From the NCBI GenBank assembly GCA_017615835.1, contig JAFZZI010000004.1:185546-249545 (forward strand): a stretch of DNA of 64,000 bases. The letters are read 5' to 3'. Below the pieces are notes generated by a model. That model searched no databases and had not been told where the DNA came from. It saw nothing but the letters and a program-made list of their open reading frames with translations. Source of the DNA: Bacteroidaceae bacterium. GTDB taxonomy: Bacteria > Bacteroidota > Bacteroidia > Bacteroidales > Bacteroidaceae. The first letter of the stretch is position 1, and every line of letters begins with the position of its first letter. Below are positions 36,866 to 46,623 of the stretch, piece by piece. Position numbers and translations under genes: made by a program.

Positions 36866-38233
36866 ATGAAAAATCAATTGAGAAGAAACATGCTTGTGGC
36901 CATGTTGGCAGTTTCGGCTGCCGCATTCGCGCAGAAGGGTGTTGAAGACGGCTCACGTTACGGACATGGTGAGGACAGTATCAAGTGCCTCACCAACATA
37001 AGCCTTTATACAGAATATGTAAAGACAGGCAATTACGCAGACGCATACAAGGGGTGGAAGGAGGTCTTCACCGATGCTCCCCTCGCTCAGGTCGGGACAT
37101 ATACAAACGGAACTAAGATCCTCCATTGGCTGATAGCAAATTCGAAGGATGGTGCGGAGCAGCTTGCCTATTCGGAAGAGCTTCAGTCTGTCTATGAGCA
37201 ACGTCTCAAGTATCTTGACCAACTCAACAAGATTGTCAAGAATCCTACATCTGAGGCTGAGGTAGTAGGGCTTCAGGCACATGATTATATTTCATACAAC
37301 CCGAAGGTTGATGTTGACAAGGCTTATCAGTTGTTGCGCAAGGCCGTTGACCTTGGCAAGAGCGAGACTGCATATTATGTCCTGGGCGATCTTATGAAGA
37401 TATCCGGCCAGAAGTTCAAGAAGGATAATGACGGCCACCGTGAGGATCTTCTGCAGGACTATCTTGACTGCTCCAACTACATCAACACTGTCATAGCAGG
37501 CATTGAAGATGAGAAAATGCTTGAGGCAGCCCGCAACACCAAGGATAATATTGATGCCTATTTTGTCAACAGCGGTGCAGCTAACTGCGAGAGTCTTCAG
37601 AAAATTTACGGTGACAAGGTTGAGGAGAACAAGGACAACATAGAGTTCCTGAATAAGGTGGTAAGCGTGATGAGCATGCTGAAATGCACCTCTGCTGATG
37701 CCTATTTCGCAGCAGCCGAGTATGCGCACGCAATATCTCCGTCAAGCGAGACAGCCAAGAGCCTTGGACTGCTCTATGCTCGAAAGCGTAATGATTACGA
37801 AAAGGCTTTGGAGTATTTCGATCAGGCAATCAGTCTTGAGGACGATTCGTTCAAGAAGGCAGATCTGTACTACACAGCAGCCGTAATAATGAACCAGTTG
37901 AAAAAGTATTCCAACGCCAAGAGCTATCTGCAGAAGTCCATACAGCTCAATCCCAACGAGGGTAACGTTTACATAGTTCTGGCACAGCTTTACGCTTCAA
38001 ACTACAAGTGGAGCAATGAGGATGTACTTAACAAGTGCACATACTATGTGGTAATCGACAAGCTTCAGACAGCCAAAAGGGTAGATCCCAGTGTGGCAGA
38101 CGAGGCTAACAGACTGATCCGTGCATATTCTGAGTACACTCCTGCCGTAGAGGATCTGTTTATGCTTGGAATGAAAAAGGGTGACCAGGTTGAGATCAAG
38201 GGCATAATTAACGAGACTACAACTATCCGATGA
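36866..38233 (+). CDS. Exported tetratricopeptide-repeat protein
   Basis: A 455-residue periplasmic or outer-membrane-associated protein: signal peptide MLVAMLAVSAAAFAQ (about residues 10-24) and TPR-like helical repeats, clearest at about 280-390 (SSETAKSLGLLYARKRNDYEKALEYFDQAISLE, described as residues about 292-324, then YYTAAVIMNQLKKYSNAKSYLQKSIQLNPNEG). TPRs mediate protein contacts; the partner is unknown. The stop is one base before the lptC frame, so the two are cotranscribed. No catalytic motif seen. Confidence 0.8.
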   Translation: MKNQLRRNMLVAMLAVSAAAFAQKGVEDGSRYGHGEDSIKCLTNISLYTEYVKTGNYADAYKGWKEVFTDAPLAQVGTYTNGTKILHWLIANSKDGAEQLAYSEELQSVYEQRLKYLDQLNKIVKNPTSEAEVVGLQAHDYISYNPKVDVDKAYQLLRKAVDLGKSETAYYVLGDLMKISGQKFKKDNDGHREDLLQDYLDCSNYINTVIAGIEDEKMLEAARNTKDNIDAYFVNSGAANCESLQKIYGDKVEENKDNIEFLNKVVSVMSMLKCTSADAYFAAAEYAHAISPSSETAKSLGLLYARKRNDYEKALEYFDQAISLEDDSFKKADLYYTAAVIMNQLKKYSNAKSYLQKSIQLNPNEGNVYIVLAQLYASNYKWSNEDVLNKCTYYVVIDKLQTAKRVDPSVADEANRLIRAYSEYTPAVEDLFMLGMKKGDQVEIKGIINETTTIR

Positions 38234-38234
38234 G

Positions 38235-38810
38235 ATGAGCGCCTTAACAGGCCCGTCAGGAATAACGTGCAGGACGATCGCCGTAATGGCGGTTGTTCTG
38301 CATTTGCTTTTATCGTGTGGCGGACACCGGAAGGAACTCGGAGATGCGGTTTCAAACCGTGATTCTATGGCGGTTATGGTAACCAAGGGCATCACGACCC
38401 TGATTTCTGAGAATGGCGCCATCAGATACAGGATAAATGCAGACCGCTGGGATATTTTCGACCGGATGAACCCTCCATACTGGTCTTTTGAATATGGTGT
38501 ACATCTGGAAACACTCGATTCGCTGATGCAGGTCTCTTCGCAGATAATGGCGGATACTGCATATTATTACAGCGCTACAGAAGTCTGGGAACTCCGTGGA
38601 AAAGTGCATGCAGAAAACGTTGACAAGGAACAATTCGATACCGACTTGCTCTTTTGGGATCAGCGCAAGGAACGTGTATATTCAGACAATCTGATTACAA
38701 TCCGCCAGGAGACGCAAGTTATCTATGGTCAAGGCTTCGAGTCGAATCAGGATTTTACCAACTACACGATTCGCCGGTCTGAGGGCATTTTCCCTATAGA
38801 CGATAAATAG
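38235..38810 (+). CDS. lptC: LptC-like LPS export protein, lipoprotein
   Basis: A 191-residue protein that should connect the inner-membrane LPS exporter to the periplasmic bridge. A hydrophobic leader ends in LLLSCGG (lipobox Cys about 28). The LptC/LptA jellyroll follows: ITTLISENGAIRYRINADRWDIFDR, TLDSLMQVSSQIMADTAYYYSATEVWELRGKVHAENVD (residues about 95-133), and LLFWDQRKERVYSDNLITI, DNLITIRQETQVIYGQGFESNQDF. The phrase ExLFWDxxKxxxYSD is typical of Bacteroidetes LptC. It is one base from the TPR gene; a promoter box and PpiD-like gene follow. Confidence 0.85.
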   Translation: MSALTGPSGITCRTIAVMAVVLHLLLSCGGHRKELGDAVSNRDSMAVMVTKGITTLISENGAIRYRINADRWDIFDRMNPPYWSFEYGVHLETLDSLMQVSSQIMADTAYYYSATEVWELRGKVHAENVDKEQFDTDLLFWDQRKERVYSDNLITIRQETQVIYGQGFESNQDFTNYTIRRSEGIFPIDDK

Positions 38811-38890
38811 ACCTATATCGCAACGGGCTTTAACAGCCTGGTTATTTTGCAATTTTTTGGTACAATACAATATTTCACAATAAAAATTGC

Positions 38891-38898
38891 TAACTTTG
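38891..38898 (+). promoter_or_regulatory. -7 promoter element of the PpiD-like gene
   Basis: TAACTTTG, perfect TAnnTTTG match, 57 bases before the ATG at 38956. It lies in the longest spacer of the coaX block and rules out an in-frame start at 38887. Confidence 0.55.
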
Positions 38899-38955
38899 TG
38901 CGCCTTAAACGGAAGGCGCATCTATATTGAATACAAAAACATTACAATAACAGAA

Positions 38956-41097
38956 ATGGCAACATTGCAGAAAATCAGGAGTAAGGGAACTTTGTTGTTG
39001 ATAGTGATAGGCGCTGCACTTTTGGCGTTTATCTTAGGCGATGCATGGAAGATACTCCGGCCAAATCAAGGCGTCGTTATGGTTGGTGAAATCAACGGCG
39101 AGAGTGTAACAGCTCAGGACTATCAGAAAGAATTGGAAAAATATTCTGATGCCCTGAAGTTCCAGAACAACATCTCGAGCTTTACCGATGACCAGTACAA
39201 CGCTGTCAAGGACGAAGTCTGGAATTACATTATCCGCAAATCGCTGCTTGACAAGGAATCCAAAGCGATTGGCCTTAAGGTTACAGACGCGGAAATCGAG
39301 GCGGTTATTCAGGAAGGCAATAATACACTCCTGCGTCAGACTCCGTTCCAGAATCCTCAGACAGGAGCCTTTGATGTTGACAACCTGATGGAGTTCCTGG
39401 CTGCCTACAAAGAACTAGACCGTTCACAGTTGCCTGCAGAGTACCTGAACAATGCAGACCAGTTATACTCATACTGGTGTTTCATAGAAGACAATCTTCG
39501 TCAGAACCGTTACCTTACCAAATACCTTTCAATTCTTGAGGCATCATTGGTTACAAACCCGATATCGAGGAAGGATTCTTACGAGACAAGGGCCAAGCGG
39601 GCTGATATTCTGTTGGCTACATTGCCTTATTCACAAATTCCCGATTCACTGGCAGGTGTTACTGCTTCCGATGTCCAGAAACTGTATAACGGCAAGAAAC
39701 AACTCTACAAGCAGGACGTCGAGACTCGTGATATAAGTTATATAGACGTAGAGATTCTGCCAAGCGAAGCAGACCGTGCTGCCTTGCTCTCAGAAGTTAC
39801 CGGCTATGCCGTACAACTTTCAGATGTCAACGACGAGTTCGCTTCTTTCATTCGTCTTACCGAATCGGCAGTTCCCTTCAGCGAAGTACCGCGTACAAAA
39901 GACGGCCTGCCCGATGACGTTGCCGCACGTCTTGACTCAGTCAATGGCAGTGAGGTTTACGGCCCTTATTACAATGTAGCCGATGACTCTTACAATGCAT
40001 TCCGGATTCTTTCGACCGTTAATGGCTATGATTCCATACAGTACAGTCAGATTCAGGTCGTTGCTGCTACTCCCGATGCAGTTGAAAAGTTGGCAGACAG
40101 TATTTACAATGCTGTCTTGAAGGGTGAAGACATGATGGAGCTCGGCTTGAAATATTCTCAGAACGCAACTCCCCAGTGGATTTCTTCAGCTGCCTATGAA
40201 ACTGCTGCTTTGAGTGGCGACAACGCTACATATGTCAACACGTTGAATTCGATGAAGAAAGGTGAGGTGCGTAATCTGAAACTTGATCAGGCTACCCTGA
40301 TTCTCAAAGTGACAGATCTTCGCAATCCTGTCAAAAAGTATAATACTGCGGTTGTCAAGAGGTATGCATATTTCAGCAATGAGACCAGCAACGACGCGTA
40401 TAATAAGCTGAGTGCCTTTGTTGCAGGCAATAATACTGCAGAACTTCTGAATGCGAATGCTGAAGACAATGGTTTCCGGCTTCTGAACAATCCTGACTTT
40501 ACAAGCTACAGTCACACCGTTGGCGGCGTGTCAAAGTCGCATGATGCTCTCCGTTGGGTTTTCGATGCCAAGCCGGGCGAGGTATCGCGTTTGTACGAAG
40601 TAGGAGAAGAGAATGATCATCTGCTGGTAGTGGCACTTAACGGAATACACAAGAAAGGATATCGTCCGATTGATGATGTCAAGGCGGCCCTTCAGACAGA
40701 AGCCCTGAAGGACAAGAAAGCAGGTATCCTGTTTGAAAAGTTTGCCGGCTGCAATACCGCTTCAGCCTTGCGTTCGGTTGATGGCGTGAGGATTGATACG
40801 GTCAAGTATGTGAATTTCATATCTCCCTCCTATATTTCATCGACTTTCTCAAGCGAACCTCTGATTGGAGCTGCTGTCTATAACCTCGAAAACGGTTCGT
40901 TCAGCGCGCCTGTCAAAGGAGAAGGTGGTGTTTGGGTAGCCGGGAAGGTTTCAGACGACACTTATGCTTCGGAGTATGACGACAAGGATGAGGCAGAGCG
41001 TATTAAGTCACAGATTGGCCGCGTTATTGCCAACGGCGTTCTTCAAGAGCTTTATAACAAGGCAGATGTTGAAGATACGCGTTACAGGAATTTCTGA
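38956..41097 (+). CDS. PpiD/SurA-like periplasmic folding chaperone
   Basis: A 713-residue protein anchored in the inner membrane by one N-terminal helix (LLLIVIGAALLAFILGDAW, about 12-30) with the body in the periplasm. The SurA/PpiD N-terminal helical region (GEINGESVTAQDYQKELEKY, WNYIIRKSLLDKESKAIGLKVTDAEIE, described as residues about 51-115) is followed by a parvulin-like region at about 340-440 (YSQIQVVAATPDAVEKLADSI, KYSQNATPQW) that is divergent, so prolyl isomerase activity is uncertain. Length and layout match Bacteroidetes PpiD-like proteins downstream of LptC. A perfect 15-bp terminator follows. Confidence 0.86.
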   Translation: MATLQKIRSKGTLLLIVIGAALLAFILGDAWKILRPNQGVVMVGEINGESVTAQDYQKELEKYSDALKFQNNISSFTDDQYNAVKDEVWNYIIRKSLLDKESKAIGLKVTDAEIEAVIQEGNNTLLRQTPFQNPQTGAFDVDNLMEFLAAYKELDRSQLPAEYLNNADQLYSYWCFIEDNLRQNRYLTKYLSILEASLVTNPISRKDSYETRAKRADILLATLPYSQIPDSLAGVTASDVQKLYNGKKQLYKQDVETRDISYIDVEILPSEADRAALLSEVTGYAVQLSDVNDEFASFIRLTESAVPFSEVPRTKDGLPDDVAARLDSVNGSEVYGPYYNVADDSYNAFRILSTVNGYDSIQYSQIQVVAATPDAVEKLADSIYNAVLKGEDMMELGLKYSQNATPQWISSAAYETAALSGDNATYVNTLNSMKKGEVRNLKLDQATLILKVTDLRNPVKKYNTAVVKRYAYFSNETSNDAYNKLSAFVAGNNTAELLNANAEDNGFRLLNNPDFTSYSHTVGGVSKSHDALRWVFDAKPGEVSRLYEVGEENDHLLVVALNGIHKKGYRPIDDVKAALQTEALKDKKAGILFEKFAGCNTASALRSVDGVRIDTVKYVNFISPSYISSTFSSEPLIGAAVYNLENGSFSAPVKGEGGVWVAGKVSDDTYASEYDDKDEAERIKSQIGRVIANGVLQELYNKADVEDTRYRNF

Positions 41098-41120
41098 CAG
41101 GTCATAATGTCATATTGTTA

Positions 41121-41156
41121 AATAGAGGCCGGTCCAAATAAGGACCGGCCTCTATT
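41121..41156. terminator. Bidirectional intrinsic terminator
   Basis: AATAGAGGCCGGTCC (41121-41135) and GGACCGGCCTCTATT (41142-41156) form a perfect 15-bp stem with a 6-base loop between the convergent PpiD-like and ilvC genes. The outer A/T pairs provide short T-rich ends in both directions. Confidence 0.85.
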
Positions 41157-41183
41157 ATGTTAACTGAGTACTGTCAGCTGAAA

Positions 41184-42227
41184 TCAGTTGTTTTCAGGTC
41201 TCAGTTTGCGTACAACCGCACCAGTCTGCCACATTTCGCTTTCACGGAGTGCCTTCAGCTCTTTTTCAAGACCTTCACGATAATCTGGTTTTGAGTTGCT
41301 GTCGATGGAAATCTGTGCTTCGTGACCACTCTTGACACTTGCGTAAAGTTTCTGGACGACAGGCTTGATTGCATCATGGAACGGTCCCATCCAGTCTAAG
41401 GCGCCCCTTTGTGCCGTAGTCGAACAGTTTGCGTACATCCAATCCATACCGTTTTGGGCAAACAGAGGCATGAGTGACTGGGTAAGTTCCTCGCAGGTCT
41501 CGTTGAATGCCTCAGACGGTGTGTGACCGTTTTCGCGCAGGACCTCATATTGTGCAAGAAGGAGTCCCTGAATAGCGCCCATGAGCGAACCACGCTCACC
41601 GGTAAGGTCAGATGTGGCTTCGCGAACGAAAGTGGTCTCGAACAGATAACCCGAACCAATGCCGATGCCAAAGGCAAGCACTTTGTCAAGAGCATGGCCT
41701 GAAGCGTCCTGATATACCGCGTACGAACTGTTGAGGCCGCGGCCTTCAACGAACATGGTGCGCAATGACCGTCCTGACCCCTTCGGGGCAACCATGATTA
41801 CATCAATGTCCTTCGGAGGTACTACTCCGGTACGGTCGTTCCATGTTATTGCGAAACCATGTGAGAAGTACAGCGTTTTACCTGGAGTTAAATACTTCTT
41901 GATTGTCGGCCAGAGTTGCATTTGTGCGGCATCCGAGAGCAACATGCATACAATGGTTCCTTTTTGGGCAGCCTCTTCGATTGAGAAAAGGGTCTTGCCT
42001 GGTACCCAACCGTCATTTACAGCTTTCTCAAAGGTTTTGCCCTGACGTTGTCCAACTATGACGTTGAATCCGTTATCGCGCAGATTACAGGCCTGACCGG
42101 GCCCCTGAACTCCGTAGCCAATGATTGCAATCACCTCATCCTTTAAGATCTCACGTGCTTTCTCAAGCGGAAATTCCTCACGTGTCATTACTTCCTCAAT
42201 GACACCTCCAAAATTCATTTTTGCCAT
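41184..42227 (-). CDS. ilvC: Ketol-acid reductoisomerase
   Basis: Second enzyme of valine and isoleucine synthesis: isomerises and reduces acetohydroxy acids with NAD(P)H and Mg. The 347 residues include the Rossmann motif IGYGVQGPGQACNLRD, the cofactor loop VGQRQGKTFEKA, VAPKGSGRSLRTMFVEGRG, and the metal-site region ATSDLTGERGSLMG and EAFNETCEELTQSL. Last gene of the ilvD-ilvB-ilvN-ilvC operon, 18 bases after ilvN. A strong terminator follows. Confidence 0.96.
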   Translation of the reverse strand: MAKMNFGGVIEEVMTREEFPLEKAREILKDEVIAIIGYGVQGPGQACNLRDNGFNVIVGQRQGKTFEKAVNDGWVPGKTLFSIEEAAQKGTIVCMLLSDAAQMQLWPTIKKYLTPGKTLYFSHGFAITWNDRTGVVPPKDIDVIMVAPKGSGRSLRTMFVEGRGLNSSYAVYQDASGHALDKVLAFGIGIGSGYLFETTFVREATSDLTGERGSLMGAIQGLLLAQYEVLRENGHTPSEAFNETCEELTQSLMPLFAQNGMDWMYANCSTTAQRGALDWMGPFHDAIKPVVQKLYASVKSGHEAQISIDSNSKPDYREGLEKELKALRESEMWQTGAVVRKLRPENN

Positions 42228-42245
42228 AGAATTTACTATTTGTTG

Positions 42246-42797
42246 TTAGTTGTTGCCATATCTTGTTTCCATCTTCTCCAAATACTCGTTAACGTGCTCA
42301 ATGCGGGCTCTGGTAATTGCTACCCTCCCGGAACTCACATATTGGAGAAGCCCTCCAAGCTTGGAAAGTTCCTTGTTAAGAGCTATTATGTCGTTTGTGG
42401 GGCCGGTCTTCTCGATGACGGAGAAGGTAGAATTTACCTCAATCAGTTTGGCGCCGTAGCGGCGTATGATCTTGGACATTTCGGGATTTTCTGTGAGCAC
42501 GCTGGTGACCACTTTGTACAGAGCCACTTCCTGCATGAAAATTTCATCGTCAGTAAAATACTGGCATTGCAATACATCAACCTTCTTTTCTATCTGATCC
42601 ACGATCTTCATTATAGTCTCGTGATCGGCAATTGCGGTTATAGTATAGCGGTGTATGCCGGGTATTGATGATGCTGATACGTTCAGACTTTCAATGTTTA
42701 CCTGACGGCGCGTGAACACTGCGGTAACTTGATTCAGTATACCGGCAATATTCTCCGAATGGACTATCATTGTATATAATCTCTTTTCGTTCTCCAT
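42246..42797 (-). CDS. ilvN: Acetolactate synthase small (regulatory) subunit
   Basis: Regulatory subunit that binds valine and activates the catalytic subunit. The start at ATG 42797 gives the ACT domain directly: YTMIVHSENIAGILNQVTAVFTRRQVNIESLNVSAS (residues about 8-43). The C-terminal ACT-like half follows (EVALYKVVT, LIEVNSTFSVIEKTG). The length of 183 residues matches Bacteroidetes IlvN. It is separated from ilvB by an unusually long 101-base spacer but from ilvC by only 18 bases. Confidence 0.92.
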   Translation of the reverse strand: MENEKRLYTMIVHSENIAGILNQVTAVFTRRQVNIESLNVSASSIPGIHRYTITAIADHETIMKIVDQIEKKVDVLQCQYFTDDEIFMQEVALYKVVTSVLTENPEMSKIIRRYGAKLIEVNSTFSVIEKTGPTNDIIALNKELSKLGGLLQYVSSGRVAITRARIEHVNEYLEKMETRYGNN

Positions 42798-42898
42798 AAC
42801 TCTCAAATCTTGTCACTTCGTTACGCTATTCTTGTCGCTGTCCGGCAGGGCCTGAGCATGTCTGACTCTATCCCGACTTTTCCCAAAAACACTCAATT

Positions 42899-44599
42899 CT
42901 AAATTGAAAAAATCATCTTGTCCACCGAGTTGCCCGGTTTTATCATAGGCATGATGTTTTCCTCTTCCAAGACAGCAGCCTCTAGAATAAAAGGTCCCTT
43001 GACACTTATCATCTGTCTGACGGCATCCTTGAGTTGTGCCCGGTCTGTAACCAATGCATAGGGAATGTCGTATGCTGCTGCAATCTTGCAATAATCAGGG
43101 TTCATCATGTGGGTACATGACAGACGATTGTCGAACATCATCTGCTGCCACATCCGCACGTTGCCCAGATAGTTGTTGTTGAGGAGAATCATCTTCACGG
43201 CTGCTCCGTTCTCCATGATTGTACCCAACTCTTGTATGTTCATCTGGAAACCTCCGTCACCGAAAAATGCAAGTACCATCCGCTCCGGAGCTCCGAATGT
43301 GGCACCGATTGCCGCCGGCATACAGAACCCCATAGTTCCTAATCCACCGGATGTCACTATGCTGCGTGGTACGCGGTACTTGAAGTAACGTGATGCAGAC
43401 ATTTGGTTGAGACCGACATCAGTTACAAGAACGGAGTCGGGAGGAGACTGACGGCTTACTTCCGTAACAACTTCGCCCATCTTGAGCGGTCCGTCCTTGG
43501 GGTTTACGGCAATATCGATGACTTTGTCATACTCCTCCTTGTCAAGAGGCTTGAAACTTTCAATCCATTCTCTGTGACTTGACTTTGACATACGTTCTGT
43601 CAAGAGCCTGAGAGTCTGGCGACAATCACCCAGTACTGTGACATCAGGCTTGACGTTTTTGCCGAATTCCGACTTGTCGATATCAAGGTGTATGATTTTG
43701 GCCTGCCTGGCATATGTTGAGAGTGTCCCGGTTACGCGGTCGTCAAAACGCATTCCGACTGCAATAAGCACATCGCACTCATTGGTCTTCACATTTGGAG
43801 CCAGGTTGCCGTGCATTCCAAGCATACCCATGTTGAGACGGTGATCGCTGGGCAGGGCAGATAGCCCTAACAGAGTGCGTGCCGCAGGAATGTCGGCTTT
43901 CTCAATGAACTCAGTCAGTTCCTTCTCGGCATGACCTAATTCAACCCCGTGACCTACCAGAACAAGCGGTTTCCTGGAACTGTCTATCAGGTTTACAGCT
44001 GCATTGATCTGATCCTCAATCGGGTCGGGTACAGGAATATAACTGCGTATGTAATCTATTTTGGCGGGCTTGAACTCTATCTGCTGCATCTGTGCAGTTT
44101 TTGTAAAGTCAAGCACTACAGGGCCGGGACGACCGGAGCCTGCTATATAGAATGCCCGGGCTACAGCCCAGGCTATATCCTCGGCACTGCGTATCTGATA
44201 ACTCCATTTTGTGATAGGCTGGGTTACACCCACCAGGTCAATTTCCTGAAATGCATCAGTTCCCAGGGCATCAGTACTCACCTGACCGGCTATCACTACA
44301 ATAGGAGTACTGTCAAGCATGGCATCGCTTATTCCGGTAACAGTGTTGGTGGCACCCGGTCCACTGGTCACGATTGCAACACCGGTACGGCCCGATACGC
44401 GGGCATAACCCTGCGCTGCATGGGTGGCACCCTGCTCGTGACGCACCAGTATCTGTCTAAGGTCGGTACGGTGACCGTACAGTGCATCAAATACTTTGAT
44501 TATCGAGCCTCCAGGGTAGGCAAACACAGTGTCAACTCCTTCGGCAAGCAGTGCCTGGAGCATAGCTTCGGCACCTGATATGGTTTTGTCCGTATTCAT
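42899..44599 (-). CDS. ilvB: Acetolactate synthase large (catalytic) subunit
   Basis: Thiamine-diphosphate enzyme that condenses pyruvate with pyruvate or 2-oxobutyrate. The 566 residues contain the N-terminal [15 protein letters not shown], the catalytic Glu in [16 protein letters not shown], the central FAD-binding domain ([12 protein letters not shown]) and the ThDP motif [14 protein letters not shown] with the closing NN. The ATG at 44599 overlaps the ilvD stop by 4 bases (ATGA), so translation is probably coupled. Confidence 0.96.
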   Translation of the reverse strand: MNTDKTISGAEAMLQALLAEGVDTVFAYPGGSIIKVFDALYGHRTDLRQILVRHEQGATHAAQGYARVSGRTGVAIVTSGPGATNTVTGISDAMLDSTPIVVIAGQVSTDALGTDAFQEIDLVGVTQPITKWSYQIRSAEDIAWAVARAFYIAGSGRPGPVVLDFTKTAQMQQIEFKPAKIDYIRSYIPVPDPIEDQINAAVNLIDSSRKPLVLVGHGVELGHAEKELTEFIEKADIPAARTLLGLSALPSDHRLNMGMLGMHGNLAPNVKTNECDVLIAVGMRFDDRVTGTLSTYARQAKIIHLDIDKSEFGKNVKPDVTVLGDCRQTLRLLTERMSKSSHREWIESFKPLDKEEYDKVIDIAVNPKDGPLKMGEVVTEVSRQSPPDSVLVTDVGLNQMSASRYFKYRVPRSIVTSGGLGTMGFCMPAAIGATFGAPERMVLAFFGDGGFQMNIQELGTIMENGAAVKMILLNNNYLGNVRMWQQMMFDNRLSCTHMMNPDYCKIAAAYDIPYALVTDRAQLKDAVRQMISVKGPFILEAAVLEEENIMPMIKPGNSVDKMIFSI

Positions 44600-46401
44600 T
44601 CTTCGATTATTCTAACGCCGCCTTTATCGGCAGAACTTACCATGTTGGCATAGGCTTTCAGACTCTTGGCCACCAAACGTTTTCGGGTTAGGGGCCGCAT
44701 AGGCCGGGCCTCAAGTTCAGCATCTGATAGGCGCACGTTTATGCTGCGGGCAGGTATGTCAATGTCAATTATGTCCCCGTCAAGAACCTTGCCGATGGCA
44801 CCTCCGTTGGCCGCTTCAGGTGAGATATGCCCTATGCTCAGACCTGATGTCCCACCGCTGAAACGGCCGTCAGTTATGAGCGCACATGCCTTTCCCAGAT
44901 GGCGTGACTTTATATATGAAGTGGGGTAGAGCATCTCCTGCATGCCGGGACCGCCTTTCGGACCTTCGTGGGTGATGACAACCACATCGCCGGCTACTAC
45001 CTTGCCGCCCAATATGCCCTCAACTGCATCCTCCTGTGAATCAAACACCTTGGCCGGACCTGAAAACTTCCATATGCTTTCATCTACGCCGGCGGTCTTG
45101 ACTACGCAGCCGTCCACTGCAATATTGCCCTTTAGGATAGCCAAGCCTCCGTCCTTGGTATATGCATGCTGCAGGTCGCGTATGCAGCCCTCAGCACGGT
45201 CAGTATCCAACTCGCTGTATGTGCAGTCTTGTGACCCCAACTCAGTACTGAACTTACGTGCGGGTGCGGTTGAGTATATGCGTTTTGCCTCCGGATCAAT
45301 GTCATGCTTGAGTATGCTGTACTTCTCAATAAGTTCTCCGTATGTCATTCCCGTCACATTGAGTGCTTCGGTATGCAGCAGACCGCCTTTAGCCAGTTCT
45401 GCCAGAATGTTAAGCACACCGCCTGCGCGGCCTACATCCTGAACGTGATACTTCTGGGTATTGGGTGCTACCTTGCACAGGCAGGGAACGTTACGTGACA
45501 GACGGTCAATATCATCCATCTTGAAATCAACGCCGGCCTCATATGCTACTGCCAACAGGTGCAGAATTGTATTTGTCGAGCCACCCATGGCAATATCCAG
45601 GTTCATGGCATTCTCAAAGTTAATCTTCTTTGCAATGCTGCGGGGCAGTACATTCTCATCACCATCCTCGTAGTACCTTAATGCATTCTTTACGATGAGA
45701 GAAGCGGCGTCCTTCATAAGTTGCACGCGGTTCTTGTGTGTCGCCAGTACTGTGCCGTTGCCGGGCAGTGACATACCCAGAGCCTCAGTAAGGCAGTTCA
45801 TGGAGTTTGCTGTGAACATGCCTGAGCAGCAACCGCAACCCGGGCAGGCTGCACGCTCAATAGCCTCAACATCGGCATCCGACACGCTCTCGTCAGCCGA
45901 TTTTATCATTGCATCAATCAGGTCCAGATGTGAGTTTCCCAGTTCGCCGGCCTCCATGGGGCCGCCGCTTACAAATACAGTGGGGATGTTCAGACGCATG
46001 GCAGCCATAAGCATACCCGGAGTAATCTTGTCGCAGTTGCTTATGCATACCAGAGCATCGGCCTTGTGGGCGTTGACCATATATTCGACGCTGTCGGCAA
46101 TGATGTCGCGTGAAGGCAGGGAGTAGAGCATTCCGTCATGACCCATTGCTATGCCGTCATCAACGGCAATGGTATTGAACTCGGCGGCAAAACAGCCCAG
46201 ACGCTCAATTTCAGCCTTGACAATCTGACCGGCTTCATGCAGATGTGTATGGCCGGGAACAAACTGTGTGAATGAGTTTGCAATTGCTATGATGGGCTTG
46301 CCCAGTTGACCAGGTTTCATGCCATTGGCAACCCAGAGCGCACGGGCTCCTGCCATGCGGCGTCCTATGGTACATTGGTCACTGCGTAAAGGAATCCTCA
46401 T
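44596..46401 (-). CDS. ilvD: Dihydroxy-acid dehydratase
   Basis: Iron-sulfur dehydratase, third step of valine/isoleucine synthesis. The start is ATG 46401 ([13 protein letters not shown]); an open frame upstream from a TTG at 46473 runs through the leader hairpin and is not coding. Cluster ligands are visible in [12 protein letters not shown] and [16 protein letters not shown]; the C-terminus has [27 protein letters not shown]. The 601 residues are normal. First gene of the ilv operon; a promoter and a hairpin lie in the leader. Confidence 0.96.
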   Translation of the reverse strand: MRIPLRSDQCTIGRRMAGARALWVANGMKPGQLGKPIIAIANSFTQFVPGHTHLHEAGQIVKAEIERLGCFAAEFNTIAVDDGIAMGHDGMLYSLPSRDIIADSVEYMVNAHKADALVCISNCDKITPGMLMAAMRLNIPTVFVSGGPMEAGELGNSHLDLIDAMIKSADESVSDADVEAIERAACPGCGCCSGMFTANSMNCLTEALGMSLPGNGTVLATHKNRVQLMKDAASLIVKNALRYYEDGDENVLPRSIAKKINFENAMNLDIAMGGSTNTILHLLAVAYEAGVDFKMDDIDRLSRNVPCLCKVAPNTQKYHVQDVGRAGGVLNILAELAKGGLLHTEALNVTGMTYGELIEKYSILKHDIDPEAKRIYSTAPARKFSTELGSQDCTYSELDTDRAEGCIRDLQHAYTKDGGLAILKGNIAVDGCVVKTAGVDESIWKFSGPAKVFDSQEDAVEGILGGKVVAGDVVVITHEGPKGGPGMQEMLYPTSYIKSRHLGKACALITDGRFSGGTSGLSIGHISPEAANGGAIGKVLDGDIIDIDIPARSINVRLSDAELEARPMRPLTRKRLVAKSLKAYANMVSSADKGGVRIIEE

Positions 46402-46437
46402 TGTTGTATCGTTTTTGTATATATATTCAATCAAAAG

Positions 46438-46460
46438 CCCCTCTCCTTGTGGGAGAAGGG
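46438..46460 (-). promoter_or_regulatory. Hairpin at the 5' end of the ilvD transcript
   Basis: On the minus strand CCCTTCTCC, loop CACAA, GGAGAGGGG form a 9-bp stem with one wobble. It begins only about 10 bases after the -7 box, so it would fold at the very 5' end of the mRNA. It could stabilise the message or be a short dispersed palindrome; there is no adjacent leader peptide with a stop or branched-chain codon run. Confidence 0.5.
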
Positions 46461-46470
46461 GGAGAGACCA

Positions 46471-46500
46471 CAAAGATACCTATTTTATAAATAAGGCAAA
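46471..46500 (-). promoter_or_regulatory. Promoter of the ilvD-ilvB-ilvN-ilvC operon
   Basis: On the minus strand TTTG (46500-46497), 18 bases, then a perfect TATCTTTG (46478-46471). The ilvD ATG is about 70 bases downstream. Confidence 0.65.
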
Positions 46501-46565
46501 ACATTTTTATGCAAAATATGTGTGGTGCAATAAATACCGTTCAGATATTTTCTATATATTCACAC

Positions 46566-46604
46566 CTGTCAAACGCTTTTTCGCAACGATAGGGCGTTTG
46601 ACAG
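46566..46604. repeat. 11-bp inverted repeat upstream of the FISUMP-like gene
   Basis: CTGTCAAACGC (46566-46576) and GCGTTTGACAG (46594-46604) are perfect inverted repeats around 17 bases, ending 19 bases before the ATG at 46624. They could be a leader hairpin or an operator. A related CCTGTCAAACG is near 60117, upstream of lpxK. Confidence 0.6.
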
Positions 46605-46623
46605 AGTTAAGCGAATTGTATTT

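Noticed and set aside
42240-42668. Plus-strand open frame over ilvN
   Set aside because: Antisense to a complete ilvN; no signal peptide, motif or promoter.
42813-43091. Minus-strand frame across the ilvB end and the ilvB-ilvN spacer
   Set aside because: Most of it is an alternative frame of ilvB; no similarity or start signal supports a separate gene.
46402-46473. A longer ilvD start (TTG 46473) or a leader peptide in the ilv leader
   Set aside because: The extension crosses the leader hairpin, has no similarity to the family N-terminus, and has no stop codon before ilvD or run of branched-chain codons that would make an attenuator peptide.
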